This document shows, one piece after another, positions 29,143 to 38,924 of a stretch of 64,000 bases of DNA (position 1 is its first letter; every line of letters starts with the position of its first letter). A program made the translations under genes and the position numbers. The notes beneath the pieces were generated by a model. That model did not search any database, was not told the DNA's origin, and saw nothing but the letters and a program-made list of their open reading frames with translations. This stretch comes from Vibrio viridaestus (GTDB taxonomy: Bacteria > Pseudomonadota > Gammaproteobacteria > Enterobacterales > Vibrionaceae), in assembly GCF_003856525.1 (NCBI RefSeq), contig NZ_RJVQ01000007.1, positions 165,389 through 229,388 on the forward strand, written 5' to 3'.

Positions 29143-30738
29143 GTGTTATCAACTGCAAACATCACAATGCAATTTGGCGATAAGCCATTGTTCGAAAATA
29201 TCTCTATTAAACTCGGTAACGGTAACCGCTATGGCCTGATTGGTGCGAATGGTTGTGGTAAATCGACGTTTATGAAAATCCTGAATGGTGAATTAGAAGC
29301 ATCGTCAGGTAACGTATCGTATGATCCTAATGAGCGCATTGCTAAATTGGGTCAGGATCAGTTTGCGTTTGAAGAATATACAGTAATCGATACTGTTATC
29401 ATGGGACACAAAGAACTTTGGGCCGTTAAGGTAGAACGAGATCGCATTTATGCTCTGCCTGAAATGTCTGATGAAGATGGTATGCGTGTTGGTGATTTGG
29501 AAACCGAATTCGCCGAGATGGATGGTTACTCAGCTGAAGCTCGCGCTGGCGAGTTACTGCTTGGATTGGGTATCCCAGAGGCTCAGCACTTTGGCTTAAT
29601 GAGTGAAGTTGCCCCTGGCTTGAAACTAAGGGTATTGCTTGCTCAGGTGTTGTTTGCTGAACCTGACATCATGTTCCTTGACGAACCAACGAACAACCTG
29701 GACATGCATACAATCGCTTGGTTGGAACAGATTCTTCTGGCTCGTGACTGTACCATGGTTATCATTTCGCACGACCGTCACTTCCTAAATACCGTATGTA
29801 CGCACATGGCTGACTTGGATTACGGTGAAATTCGCCTGTTTACCGGTAACTACGATGAATACATGTTTGCTGCTGAGCAAGCTCGCGATCGTCTGCTGGC
29901 AGATAATGCGAAGAAAAAAGCTCAAATTGCAGAACTGCAAACATTCGTAAGCCGTTTCTCTGCAAACGCCTCAAAAGCGAAACAGGCGACATCTCGTCAG
30001 AAGCAATTGGATAAAATTCAGCTAGACGAAGTCAAACCGTCGAGTCGTCAATCTCCATTTATTCGTTTTGATCAAGAAAAAGAACTGTTCAGAAACGCAC
30101 TGGAAGTGACGGGTCTGACTCAAGGTTATGGCGATAACATCCTATTCAAAGACGTTAACTTACTGGTAGAAGTCGGTGAGCGTATTGCTATCATCGGTGA
30201 GAACGGTATTGGTAAGTCAACCATGCTCAATACCCTTGCTGGCGTTATGGAGCCGAAATCTGGCGAAATAAAATGGTCAGAAAATAACAACATCGGTTAT
30301 TACGCCCAAGACCACGCTCATGATTTCGAGCAGGATATGACTCTATTAGACTGGATGGGACAATGGAAGAACGAAGGAGAAGACGAGCAGGTTGTTCGCG
30401 GTATCCTTGGTCGCATGTTGTTCTCGCAAAATGACATCAAGAAATCGGTAAAAGTGATTTCTGGTGGAGAACAGGGTCGCATGTTGTTTGGTAAGCTTAT
30501 TATGCGTCGTCCAAATATCCTATTGATGGACGAACCGACAAACCATATGGACATGGAATCGATCGAAGCGCTTAACCTTGCATTAGAGAACTACAAAGGT
30601 ACGCTATTGTTTGTTTCTCATGACCGTCAATTTGTATCATCAATCGCAACACGCATCATTGAAATTACTAAAGATGGCGTAAGAGATTTCCACGGTACTT
30701 ATGATGAGTATCTGGCGAAGCAAGGCCTTGCTGGTTAA
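29143..30738 (+). CDS. ABC-F family ATPase, YbiT-like
   Basis: This 531-residue protein has two ABC ATPase domains. Walker A motifs are GANGCGKST and GENGIGKST. Walker B motifs are [12 protein letters not shown] and [12 protein letters not shown]. The interdomain linker contains the charged P-site tRNA-interaction region (about residues 240-320). There are no membrane segments. ABC-F proteins bind the ribosomal E site and relieve stalls. The GTG at 29143 gives the length and N-terminus of E. coli YbiT ([12 protein letters not shown], about 530 residues). The upstream ATG at 29089 would add 18 residues encoded by a leader hairpin. Signature motifs SGGEQGR confirm the family. Confidence 0.94.
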   Translation: MLSTANITMQFGDKPLFENISIKLGNGNRYGLIGANGCGKSTFMKILNGELEASSGNVSYDPNERIAKLGQDQFAFEEYTVIDTVIMGHKELWAVKVERDRIYALPEMSDEDGMRVGDLETEFAEMDGYSAEARAGELLLGLGIPEAQHFGLMSEVAPGLKLRVLLAQVLFAEPDIMFLDEPTNNLDMHTIAWLEQILLARDCTMVIISHDRHFLNTVCTHMADLDYGEIRLFTGNYDEYMFAAEQARDRLLADNAKKKAQIAELQTFVSRFSANASKAKQATSRQKQLDKIQLDEVKPSSRQSPFIRFDQEKELFRNALEVTGLTQGYGDNILFKDVNLLVEVGERIAIIGENGIGKSTMLNTLAGVMEPKSGEIKWSENNNIGYYAQDHAHDFEQDMTLLDWMGQWKNEGEDEQVVRGILGRMLFSQNDIKKSVKVISGGEQGRMLFGKLIMRRPNILLMDEPTNHMDMESIEALNLALENYKGTLLFVSHDRQFVSSIATRIIEITKDGVRDFHGTYDEYLAKQGLAG

Positions 30739-30755
30739 GCTTATTTAGTTGAATC

Positions 30756-30782
30756 AGGCCGCATAGAACTGCGGCCTTTTTT
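30756..30782 (+). terminator. Intrinsic terminator of the ABC-F gene
   Basis: The hairpin AGGCCGCA / TGCGGCCT with a 6-base loop and T-run begins 17 bases after the stop codon. Confidence 0.93.
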
Positions 30783-30800
30783 ATTGCCCACTTAAAGATG

Positions 30801-30857
30801 TTGATAGTATCAACAAACTGAGTTACTCTTTGTTGATAGTATCAATAAAGAGTAACT
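30801..30857 (+). promoter_or_regulatory. Double operator of the MarR-GNAT gene
   Basis: The 13-base palindrome TTGATAGTATCAA occurs twice, at 30801-30813 and 30833-30845, 32 bases apart (about three helical turns). The second copy is the centre of a larger inverted repeat. Its arms, 30821-30837 and 30841-30857, match at 16 of 17 positions and end three bases before the start codon. This is what an autoregulatory MarR operator would look like, with the second site overlapping the ribosome site. Confidence 0.75.
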
Positions 30858-30860
30858 CTG

Positions 30861-31730
30861 ATGAATGCAACTGTTCAACAGATAAGAAGTGAATTACGCT
30901 ATTTGGTCCGTGAACTGGGATTGCTCGATAAGAATTGCCTCAACTCGGGTCTATCGTTATCGCAGGCGCACCTAATGACGTATTTACACAAAAATGGGCA
31001 GACCTCATTTTCGGAATTGGGCACTCAGCTCAATATCGAAAAAGCCTCTTTGAGCCGAACTCTGAACAACCTATTAAATCAGGCACTAATACATGCCTAT
31101 CCAGAATCGACAGATAAAAGGCAGAAACGCTTTGAACTCTCGACTTTGGGTATTGAACGACTCGGTGAAGCTGATACTGCTGCCAATGAAACACTTGGTC
31201 GTCTTATCCCTCAATTAAGCCTGAATGAGGCGGAAGAGGTTATCTCGGGTCTTCGAGCTTTGCGCCTTTGCGCATTTAGAAATAACGCCTCGATTGATCC
31301 GTCGCGAGTACAAATAGAGGAACTGACGACTTCTTATAAAGAGGATGTGTTGCGTTTAATTCACGATACATTCGCAAAAGAGCAGGCTATTCCGGAGGAC
31401 CTTGTTCCGCTGCCAGATGATACACCTCAATATTGGTGGGTAGCCAGGTCAGGCGAATACATACTGGGTGCTGCCGCTGGCTGGTATGAGAACGAAGAAT
31501 GGCATTGGGGAAGGTTTGTTGTTGACTCACGATTTCGCCAGCTTGGTATTGGTTTAAAGTTGGCTTCATATTCTCTCCATCAACTTCTGACTATGACGGA
31601 TAGTATTTATATTGAGGCACGCGATATTACGGTTTCTATTGTTGAGCGATTAGGTGGGCAGATTGTAGGTAAGCCATTTGATTTCTACGGCATGCCTGTT
31701 ACTCCGATGCGCTTAGCGAGACTCAATTAA
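30861..31730 (+). CDS. MarR-type regulator fused to a GNAT acetyltransferase
   Basis: This 289-residue fusion has an N-terminal MarR winged helix (TSFSELGTQLNIEKASLSRTLNNLLNQALI with the wing ESTDKRQKRFELS, residues 1-140). A C-terminal GNAT domain (about 150-289) carries WGRFVVDSRFRQLGIGLKLASYSL. Such fusions are known as bifunctional HTH/GNAT proteins, but their acetyl acceptor is not established. The GNAT acetyl-CoA loop (Arg-Gln-Leu-Gly-Ile-Gly) is intact. The palindromes directly upstream suggest it represses itself. It stands alone; no obvious target gene adjoins. Confidence 0.9.
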   Translation: MNATVQQIRSELRYLVRELGLLDKNCLNSGLSLSQAHLMTYLHKNGQTSFSELGTQLNIEKASLSRTLNNLLNQALIHAYPESTDKRQKRFELSTLGIERLGEADTAANETLGRLIPQLSLNEAEEVISGLRALRLCAFRNNASIDPSRVQIEELTTSYKEDVLRLIHDTFAKEQAIPEDLVPLPDDTPQYWWVARSGEYILGAAAGWYENEEWHWGRFVVDSRFRQLGIGLKLASYSLHQLLTMTDSIYIEARDITVSIVERLGGQIVGKPFDFYGMPVTPMRLARLN

Positions 31731-31854
31731 TAAATAGCCGTTTTCAAATGATCATATTCAATTGTCGATGAGTAAAGATAAGATGCGAGATAAATATTTT
31801 ATTTGTGTTAGAGTTAACTCAAATAAATACGTAGAAAAAATCAGACACTAACTG

Positions 31855-32646
31855 ATGAATACAAATTACTTCAACGGAGATCAGGCAGTTATTAACGGTA
31901 TTGCCGACCTGATTTTGTCGGTAGGACAACCCAATTTCTTTGATAAATTAACCTATTTACTCCGCACAACGGCAAGCTTTGATGATTACGTTATGCTTGT
32001 TTATCACCCAGCGAAAAAACCTACTGTGTTATGTTCGTCGTTTGCAACCGACGAATTGGCCGTGTGGGATGCGTATCTGCAGGGCGCTTATCTTTTGAGC
32101 CCGTTTTATGATTACTGCGCAAATGAAGGTAATGAAGGGTTAGTTAGTCTGGATGATATCGCACCTGATGATTTTTATGACAGTGCCTATTACGAAGAAT
32201 ACTTCCATCCCTCAAAACTGGTTGATGAAACGTGTTTTTCTGTTCAGGGACAAGACGGCTCCGCGTATCTTCTTTCTCTGGGAAGAACTAAATCGCTGCC
32301 CCGGTTTAATCATAGAGTGCTTTCTAAGTTAAGGGCTTTATTTCCTATCTTAAGTTCAACTGTCAAAATGCATGATATACAGATGTCTCCGCCAGAAAGG
32401 GAGTCTAATTTATCGCTTCGTGAAGTGATGAACGGCTTTGGTGGCGATGTACTAACACCCAGAGAGAAAGAGGTCATGCAACTATTGATTCGTGGATTCT
32501 CTAGTAAAGAAGCAGCCCGAAAATTAGATATTTCTTATGAGACTGAACGGGTTCATCGCAAAAATATCTATAGCAAACTAGAAATTAGCTCACAGAAAGA
32601 ACTACTAGCCAAAATATTTGATGAAATTATGAATTTAAACAATTAG
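31855..32646 (+). CDS. LuxR-family regulator of the downstream catabolic genes
   Basis: This 263-residue protein has a C-terminal LuxR HTH (LTPREKEVMQLLIRGFSSKEAARKLDISYETERVHRKNIYSKLEISS). The N-terminal sensor domain of about 180 residues is not a response-regulator receiver and not a clear autoinducer-binding domain; a GAF-like fold is possible. It lies 106 bases upstream of, and in the same direction as, a four-gene catabolic set. By position it is their activator and may sense the substrate. No strong ribosome site is seen before its ATG. Confidence 0.85.
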   Translation: MNTNYFNGDQAVINGIADLILSVGQPNFFDKLTYLLRTTASFDDYVMLVYHPAKKPTVLCSSFATDELAVWDAYLQGAYLLSPFYDYCANEGNEGLVSLDDIAPDDFYDSAYYEEYFHPSKLVDETCFSVQGQDGSAYLLSLGRTKSLPRFNHRVLSKLRALFPILSSTVKMHDIQMSPPERESNLSLREVMNGFGGDVLTPREKEVMQLLIRGFSSKEAARKLDISYETERVHRKNIYSKLEISSQKELLAKIFDEIMNLNN

Positions 32647-32752
32647 TTATAGATAGTTTGTTATATCGGCTACTGTCTATACCTCAATCGGGTAATAGTA
32701 ATGTTTACTCATCAGAATAAGCTAATCCTATGTAGAGAAAGGACAGCTTACT

Positions 32753-33988
32753 GTGATGATAAATGAATTAAAAATAAATCTGCCTCGATTAGAACGTTTC
32801 ATTTCTGATATGGCGAAGATTGGAGGTACCGAGAAAGGCGGTTGTAACCGTCAGGCTCTCACCTCACTTGATAAAGAAGGTCGTGAACTTTTTTTATCTT
32901 GGTGTTCTGAAATAGGTGGAGTGGCCCGACTCGATTCAATGGGTAATCTATTTGTACGTTTCTATGACGATAGAAAAGATCACTTGCCAGTTTTAATTGG
33001 TTCTCACTTGGACACTCAGCCTACTGGTGGAAAGTACGATGGGATCTATGGTGTTTTAGGGGCGTTGGAAGTGTTATATACCCTAAAGGAAAGCGGTCTA
33101 TCGATTACCCATCCGATTGATATAGTCGTATGGGCAAATGAGGAGGGCGCTCGCTTTTCGCCTGCTATGTCTGGTTCGGGTGTCTTTGCCAATAAGCTAA
33201 ATGAAAAAGAGATTTATCAGTCTACTGATGAAAAAGGTATTACTTATCACGAGGCATTACTAAAGAGCGATCAGTTAGGTGATATATGCTGCAACGCGTT
33301 TCCGTTTAAAGCTGCATTAGAATTACATATTGAACAGGGTCCTATTCTTGAAGCTGAAAATAAGCCGATTGGCATTGTGTCAGGTGTTCAGGGGATGCAT
33401 TGGTATGAAATCACATTAAAAGGAAAGTCTGTACATGCTGGCCCCACACCTATGACGATGCGACATGATCCCATCAAAGGTATGTCTGAGGCACTTAGCA
33501 AGCTGTACCAAGAAATTGTTCGATATGGTGATGACGCTCGTTTAACAATTGGTAAAGTTGCAACACATCCATCTTCCCCAAATACCGTGCCGGAGACTGT
33601 CACGTTTACCATTGACGTTCGGCATCCAAATCAAACTACATTGAATGAAATGAGTCATCAGTTTGAGCAAGTTATTCAAGATGTGACAGCCACTCATTCA
33701 TTAGGTTGCGATATTAAGAAACTATGGCAATCACCCGCTGTTGAATTTTCTCCGCAATGTATCGACGCGATACATTCGTCATGTAAAACGTTGGATCTTG
33801 ATTATCTGCGTATCGTTTCGGGAGCCGGACATGATTCAGTTTATCTCTCTTATGTCGGTCCTGTTGGGATGATTTTCGTTCCTTGTGAAGGAGGGATATC
33901 GCATAACGAAGCCGAAAATGTTGCATCTCATCATATAGAAGCTGGAGCAAATGTTTTGCTTCACAGTGTTATCAAATTAGTAGAATAA
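32753..33988 (+). CDS. Carbamoylase-type Zn amidohydrolase (M20, HyuC/AllC-like)
   Basis: This 411-residue protein is of the M20 amidase/hydantoinase-carbamoylase family. Metal-binding motifs are GSHLDTQPTGGKYDG (near residue 83), WANEEGARF (near 126) and ELHIEQGPILE (near 190). The small dimerisation lid carries the family GKSVHAGPTPMTMRHD. Members hydrolyse N-carbamoyl amino acids, allantoate or ureidoglycine to the free amine, CO2 and ammonia. AAAGGA lies nine bases before the GTG at 32753; an ATG at 32756 is also possible. The next gene starts 16 bases later. Which carbamoyl compound is used is not shown. Confidence 0.9.
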   Translation: MMINELKINLPRLERFISDMAKIGGTEKGGCNRQALTSLDKEGRELFLSWCSEIGGVARLDSMGNLFVRFYDDRKDHLPVLIGSHLDTQPTGGKYDGIYGVLGALEVLYTLKESGLSITHPIDIVVWANEEGARFSPAMSGSGVFANKLNEKEIYQSTDEKGITYHEALLKSDQLGDICCNAFPFKAALELHIEQGPILEAENKPIGIVSGVQGMHWYEITLKGKSVHAGPTPMTMRHDPIKGMSEALSKLYQEIVRYGDDARLTIGKVATHPSSPNTVPETVTFTIDVRHPNQTTLNEMSHQFEQVIQDVTATHSLGCDIKKLWQSPAVEFSPQCIDAIHSSCKTLDLDYLRIVSGAGHDSVYLSYVGPVGMIFVPCEGGISHNEAENVASHHIEAGANVLLHSVIKLVE

Positions 33989-34003
33989 AAAGGAGTTTAT
34001 TGA

Positions 34004-34912
34004 ATGACTAACAGTCTATTTCGTACAAGAAATCCGCTTGAACCAACCAAACAACCTGAATTTTGGGGGATCAGTTCAGAAACTGGAGTCCTTAAAGATG
34101 TTGTGGTCGGCCCTATTGATCATTATGAGTGGCGAACTGGTAATTCTACCTCTCGTCGTCATATTGGTAATGGGTTAACGTTTGATACACAAGTTGCTAA
34201 ACAGCAATATAGTGAAATGATCGATGCTTATCATCAAGCCGATGTTCAGGTCCATTATTTAGAGGCTAAATCAGAACAGCCCTATGCAGTATATGCTCGA
34301 GATTCATCAATAATGACTCCTTGGGGAGCCGTTATCACACAAATGTTTAGCCCATGGCGTCGCAGCGAATGGCTCACTGCGGTTGAATTCTATCAAAGCA
34401 AAAATATCCCAATCTACGATGTGGTGACGGCTGGCAGCTTTGAAGGGGGAGATTTTATGTTGATTGAACCTGGAGTCGCGCTATGCGGTTATTCTGGAGA
34501 ACGAACCAGCTCGGAGGGCATTGCTCAGGTTAAAAGCTGGTTTGAACAGGAAGGGTGGGAGTTTTTTGACGTCAAATTTGATCCTCATTTCCTACACCTA
34601 GACGTTCAATGTGTCATGGTCGCTGAGAAATTAGCGGCAGTGTGTACGGCTGTTGTACCAGATAAGCTTCTCTCTTGGCTTGCTAGTAAAGGCATTGAAA
34701 TTATTGATATACCGTACAAAGAAGCCATGGAATTGGGCTGCAATATTGTCTCCCTCGGTAATGACAGAGTATTGATTCCGTCCGAAAGTTTGGCGTTAAA
34801 AGAGCGTTGTAAGGCGATTGGGCTGAGTGTGTATGACCCTGATATCTCAATGATAACTAAGGGCGGCGGCGGTGTTCATTGTATGTGCCAAGCTTTGAGA
34901 CGAGAAGAGTAA
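34004..34912 (+). CDS. Arginine-deiminase/DDAH-family amidinohydrolase
   Basis: This 302-residue guanidino-modifying enzyme has the conserved active-site set: YARDSS (near residue 96), FEGGDFML (near 146), HLDVQCVMV (near 199) and the C-terminal catalytic cysteine in GGGVHCMCQAL (near 288). The family includes dimethylarginine dimethylaminohydrolase, arginine deiminase and amidinotransferases. It converts a guanidino group into a ureido group. An AAAGGAG ribosome site precedes the ATG. Beside a carbamoylase the pair could strip a guanidino compound in two steps to its amine. The natural substrate is unknown. Confidence 0.88.
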   Translation: MTNSLFRTRNPLEPTKQPEFWGISSETGVLKDVVVGPIDHYEWRTGNSTSRRHIGNGLTFDTQVAKQQYSEMIDAYHQADVQVHYLEAKSEQPYAVYARDSSIMTPWGAVITQMFSPWRRSEWLTAVEFYQSKNIPIYDVVTAGSFEGGDFMLIEPGVALCGYSGERTSSEGIAQVKSWFEQEGWEFFDVKFDPHFLHLDVQCVMVAEKLAAVCTAVVPDKLLSWLASKGIEIIDIPYKEAMELGCNIVSLGNDRVLIPSESLALKERCKAIGLSVYDPDISMITKGGGGVHCMCQALRREE

Positions 34913-34951
34913 TTGTTGGGTAAAAAGACAAAATAAACACGGAGGTGAAAT

Positions 34952-36289
34952 ATGTCTGGATTAGGGAATGATAATATCAGTCCGACTAAAGCGTCGGAAC
35001 GTAATATGGGGTTGATGGGAACGATTTTTCTGTGGGTAGCAGCCACGATGGTTATTCCCACCGTTATGACTGGGCAGATGTTTATTCCAGATCTTTCACC
35101 CAAAATGGCTTTTAGCGCTGTTCTTCTTGCATCGGCACTGGGATGTGTAGCTTTAGCTTTGACTGCTGTTATAGGGACAAAAACTGGCCTGCCAACCTTT
35201 GTTATCGCACGATCAACCTTTGGAATTAAAGGCGCTAAAATTTTCGCTATTATTAACTTGGTGATTCTCTGTGGTTGGGGATTCATCCAAGGATATTTGG
35301 GCGCATTGGCACTGAATAAGCTACTTATCGGGCTGTTTCATGTCGATAATATTTTATTGTCTATATTTATCACTCAAGGTATTGTCCTAGTGGTAACAAT
35401 ACTTGGGCATACTGGCATTCAGAAGATAGAAGGCCTCGCGTCTAGTGCGATGTTAATTGTTGCTCTTGTAGTGATTTATTCATTGCTTAATCAATATGGA
35501 ATCAATGAATTAGAAGACTTACCACTGTCTGATACACCGACACTGACCTATGCGATTGCGTTTGATATTGTGCTTGCTACGGCATTTTCATGGATGTCAT
35601 TACCATGCGATTATAATCGTTATTGCCGGAGCCGTGTGGTCAGTGCAACTGGGATCACTATTGGTTATATGCTCGGCACTATCATTGCGATGGGACTAGG
35701 TATATTAGTTGGCGGTGTCTCTATATTAAATAATATGGCACCAACGTACGATGCGTCTGAAATCCTGTCCGGTCAGTATGGGTTGGCTGCTGCACTAGTT
35801 ATGTTCTTATCGATCGTGACGACTAACATCATGACTCTATATAGTGTTGTGATGAGCGCAATGTCAGTTGCCCCAAAAGTTAAATTTCGATCATTTACCT
35901 TCATTCTTGGAATCGTATGTCTGGCAGGTTCTTATCTTCAGGAACGATTGATGGCATCATTTTTTGATTGGGTATTATTGGTTGGGACATTAGTCATCCC
36001 AGTCTTTGCGATTATATTAGCGGATTTCTACTTGGTTCAAAAAGGAACTATTGATGTCAATTCGGTTTCCAGCGATCAAGCTCCGCGTTATTTCTATACC
36101 AATGGATATAACCTCTCTGCAGTTGTCAGTTATGTTATCAGCGCGTGTTTTTCATTCTATTTTACTTATGTTGAACCATTGGAAATAGGATCTACAGCGA
36201 TAACTTTCTTCTTCGCTGCTGCTTTATATCTTGTGATTAAAAAATGCGTTTCTATGACAAAAAGTCGCGATTTAATTACCCAGATTTAG
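34952..36289 (+). CDS. NCS1-family permease (cytosine/allantoin/hydantoin type)
   Basis: This 445-residue protein has about 12 helices. Family motifs include VATSTFG-like VIARSTFGIKGAKIF (near residue 88), GWGFIQGYLG, and DYNRYCRS near residue 220. NCS1 symporters bring in nucleobases, allantoin, hydantoins or thiamin. Its position between a guanidino hydrolase and an aldehyde dehydrogenase suggests import of the operon substrate. GGAGGTG precedes the ATG. Confidence 0.9.
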   Translation: MSGLGNDNISPTKASERNMGLMGTIFLWVAATMVIPTVMTGQMFIPDLSPKMAFSAVLLASALGCVALALTAVIGTKTGLPTFVIARSTFGIKGAKIFAIINLVILCGWGFIQGYLGALALNKLLIGLFHVDNILLSIFITQGIVLVVTILGHTGIQKIEGLASSAMLIVALVVIYSLLNQYGINELEDLPLSDTPTLTYAIAFDIVLATAFSWMSLPCDYNRYCRSRVVSATGITIGYMLGTIIAMGLGILVGGVSILNNMAPTYDASEILSGQYGLAAALVMFLSIVTTNIMTLYSVVMSAMSVAPKVKFRSFTFILGIVCLAGSYLQERLMASFFDWVLLVGTLVIPVFAIILADFYLVQKGTIDVNSVSSDQAPRYFYTNGYNLSAVVSYVISACFSFYFTYVEPLEIGSTAITFFFAAALYLVIKKCVSMTKSRDLITQI

Positions 36290-36339
36290 TTCGTTTATGT
36301 TGGGCAGGTAATACTGCCCATTTTTATTGAGTTGTATTT

Positions 36340-37794
36340 ATGCAAAAGATTCAAAACTACATAGGTGGTAGAAGAACGCTATCTTCTTCGGCAAGCTATG
36401 ATAACGTTATTAATCCTTTCTCTGAGCAAGTAATAGGAAAAGTACCCGTTGGTAATGCTCAAGATGTTGAAGCGGCCTTTTTATCAGCATCAGATGCACT
36501 TGAGGAGTGGAAATATTCTCATCCATCGTATCGTGCGATGTGGCTAAATCGCCTAGCAGATGCAATTGATGAGCATGAGGATATGATCGCGATGAACATT
36601 ACGCTAAATAGTGGAAAACCAATTAGTGAAGCGTATCTTGATGTGTCTGATTCCATTGATTGTTACCGTTATTACGCCAATCTTTTATCGCAAGAGACTA
36701 TTTTGGGACGACCAGACATAGAAAACGGAGATCCAGACTCGACAACACATTGTATCAAACAAGCTGTAGGTGTAGTCGGCTTAATTACCCCTTGGAACTT
36801 CCCAACAGTGACGACGTCATGGAAGCTTGCTCCAGCTCTTGCTGCTGGTTGTACCGTTATACTTAAACCGTCTGAGGTCACCCCAATTCCTGAGGAAAAC
36901 TTGATCGATATCTGTGAGCAAATTCAGTTTCCAAAAGGTGTAATTAATATCGTATTTGGGCGTGGTGATACAGTAGGTCAGGCATTGATAACTCATCTAG
37001 GTGTTAATAAAGTCTCGTTTACTGGTAGTACACAAGTCGGACGTCATATTTTGCGTGAAAGTGCCAACTTAATTAAAAACATTAGTCTCGAATTGGGTGG
37101 AAAATCGCCAGTTATCGTTTGTAAAGACGCAGATCTAAGTAAAGCTGCTGATATTGTATTATCGGGATTTCTCTTCAACGCAGGACAAATGTGCTCTGCA
37201 ACGTCTCGGTTGATTGTGCATGAGGCAATTGCAGGTCAACTCTACGAGGAGCTTGTTGCAAGAATTAACACTCTCAAAATAGGAGATCCTTCAGAGCAAG
37301 ACACTGAGCTGGGTCCATTATGTTCGCAGCAGCAGTATGAACGAGTTAAAGCTTACTTTTCTATTGCTCATCAGGAAAATTTGCAGTGTATTGCCGGCGG
37401 GAAAAGCGACAGGTTGGTTAGCCAAGGATACTTTGTTGAGCCAACCATTTATATTGATGTTCCATCAGAGAGTCGGTTATGGAATGAAGAAATATTTGGT
37501 CCGGTGCTGTGCTGTCAGACGTTTTGCAATATTGATGAAGCTATTCAGATTGCCAACAACTCTGAGTATGGACTTGCAGCCAGCGTCGTTGGTCGTGATG
37601 ATGACACTGTATCCTATCTTGCGCGTTCACTGGATGTAGGTAATGTCTGGGTCAATATGGAACAGAGAGTATATGTTGCTGCTAGTTGGGGAGGGATGAA
37701 GCAGAGCAGTTTGGGACGTGAACTTGGACAATGGGGATTAGATGCATTTCTTGAAGTCAAACATGTGAGTCGTCCTACGTTAAGGCATACGTAA
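36340..37794 (+). CDS. NAD(P)-dependent aldehyde dehydrogenase
   Basis: This 484-residue protein carries the ALDH cofactor motif VGLITPWNFP (near residue 146), the general-base ELGGKSP (Glu near 250) and the catalytic cysteine in FNAGQMCSATSRL (near 285). It is closest in pattern to betaine-aldehyde/aminoaldehyde dehydrogenases. It ends the catabolic set, 50 bases after the permease. It would oxidise an aldehyde formed when the liberated amine is transaminated or deaminated elsewhere. The specificity is not known. Confidence 0.9.
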   Translation: MQKIQNYIGGRRTLSSSASYDNVINPFSEQVIGKVPVGNAQDVEAAFLSASDALEEWKYSHPSYRAMWLNRLADAIDEHEDMIAMNITLNSGKPISEAYLDVSDSIDCYRYYANLLSQETILGRPDIENGDPDSTTHCIKQAVGVVGLITPWNFPTVTTSWKLAPALAAGCTVILKPSEVTPIPEENLIDICEQIQFPKGVINIVFGRGDTVGQALITHLGVNKVSFTGSTQVGRHILRESANLIKNISLELGGKSPVIVCKDADLSKAADIVLSGFLFNAGQMCSATSRLIVHEAIAGQLYEELVARINTLKIGDPSEQDTELGPLCSQQQYERVKAYFSIAHQENLQCIAGGKSDRLVSQGYFVEPTIYIDVPSESRLWNEEIFGPVLCCQTFCNIDEAIQIANNSEYGLAASVVGRDDDTVSYLARSLDVGNVWVNMEQRVYVAASWGGMKQSSLGRELGQWGLDAFLEVKHVSRPTLRHT

Positions 37795-37809
37795 AAGGGT
37801 CCCCAGTAT

Positions 37810-38835
37810 TCACACGCTCTTTCTATACTCACTCGGTGTCTTTCCTGTGATACGGGAAAATTCACGGTTAAAGTTTGATTTGGTCTGAAAGCCGCAATTC
37901 ATAAAAATTTGTGTGATGGTGTCATCCGAGTTCTCAAGAGCATGCATTGCATGCTCGATACGATATTCATTAATCAGCTTGGAAATGTTCTTTTGTTGTA
38001 TTTGGTTTACGGCAATAGAAATCTGTTTGGCTGGAATCACCAATTTTCTCGACAGCTTAGATAAAGTTAGGTCTGGGTCGAGATAAATCTGTTTTTCTTT
38101 CATGTAGGCATCGAGCAATGTGACGATTTCTTTGGCTCGCTCCGCTGATATGAGTGGCTCTACTGAAACGACTGGATTCGGGACTTCGGATTTCTCACCA
38201 TTATCTGCGTTCGATTCAGAGGGAGTATAAATACCCGCTAAGATAACGGAGCATGACAACAAGGGAAGCATGATAAGATTACCCGCTGTGAGTATGTATA
38301 GCGCGGCTTTGCCATGATTAAAAATAAAATCCAGTGACATGGCGGTATCGATGGCCGCAGAAAATAACAGCATCCCTCCCGCCAGTTTGGCGGCAAACCT
38401 AACAGTATCCCAATATCCCAACGATATATGGCTGAGCTGGTTCTCATGAATACCAAAGCGGAACAGCATCCAACTGTATACCAGATACATCAATGTAATC
38501 AGTTCATCCAGTGGTGGAGTCCATAAGCGCTGAGTCACAACGAAAATACACACTAAGATAGGCCCGACAGAGTGTCGGACGAAAAAGCGCATTTTGGGCA
38601 AAGAAGAAAAGTTAAACCAGGCAAAGACCGGAATCAACGCTGCTAATAACGGTTGAAGATACCGTAGAAATGTCCAGTCATACGCCCAGCGCAGTCCCAC
38701 GATAGCGGTTGTCAATGCACACAGTCCAACAAACAGACAAGCGGTTTTACTCTGCTCGGCCATACGCGCATACAGCGTAATCGCGAGAATCACGAGTAGC
38801 AAAGACACAACAAAAGGAACGGGAATAGACAGCAT
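37810..38835 (-). CDS. AraC-family regulator with membrane-embedded N-terminus
   Basis: This 341-residue protein has seven or so hydrophobic helices (residues 1-210) followed by an AraC DNA-binding domain (DLTLSKLSRKLVIPAKQISIAVNQIQQKNISKLINEYRIEHA and QIFMNCGFQTKSNFNREFSRITGKTPSEYR). Membrane-bound AraC proteins of this layout occur in proteobacteria. A signal in the membrane or periplasm would directly control transcription. It is convergent with the aldehyde dehydrogenase gene and divergent from the DUF805 gene, with candidate binding repeats between. Confidence 0.88.
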   Translation of the reverse strand: MLSIPVPFVVSLLLVILAITLYARMAEQSKTACLFVGLCALTTAIVGLRWAYDWTFLRYLQPLLAALIPVFAWFNFSSLPKMRFFVRHSVGPILVCIFVVTQRLWTPPLDELITLMYLVYSWMLFRFGIHENQLSHISLGYWDTVRFAAKLAGGMLLFSAAIDTAMSLDFIFNHGKAALYILTAGNLIMLPLLSCSVILAGIYTPSESNADNGEKSEVPNPVVSVEPLISAERAKEIVTLLDAYMKEKQIYLDPDLTLSKLSRKLVIPAKQISIAVNQIQQKNISKLINEYRIEHAMHALENSDDTITQIFMNCGFQTKSNFNREFSRITGKTPSEYRKSV

Positions 38836-38924
38836 TATTGATACCAGAAATCAGACCGATGAGCGTTCGGTTAGCATAGCGCTGATCAGTACCAAAGTTA
38901 AAGGCAATGTTGATAAATACCTGA

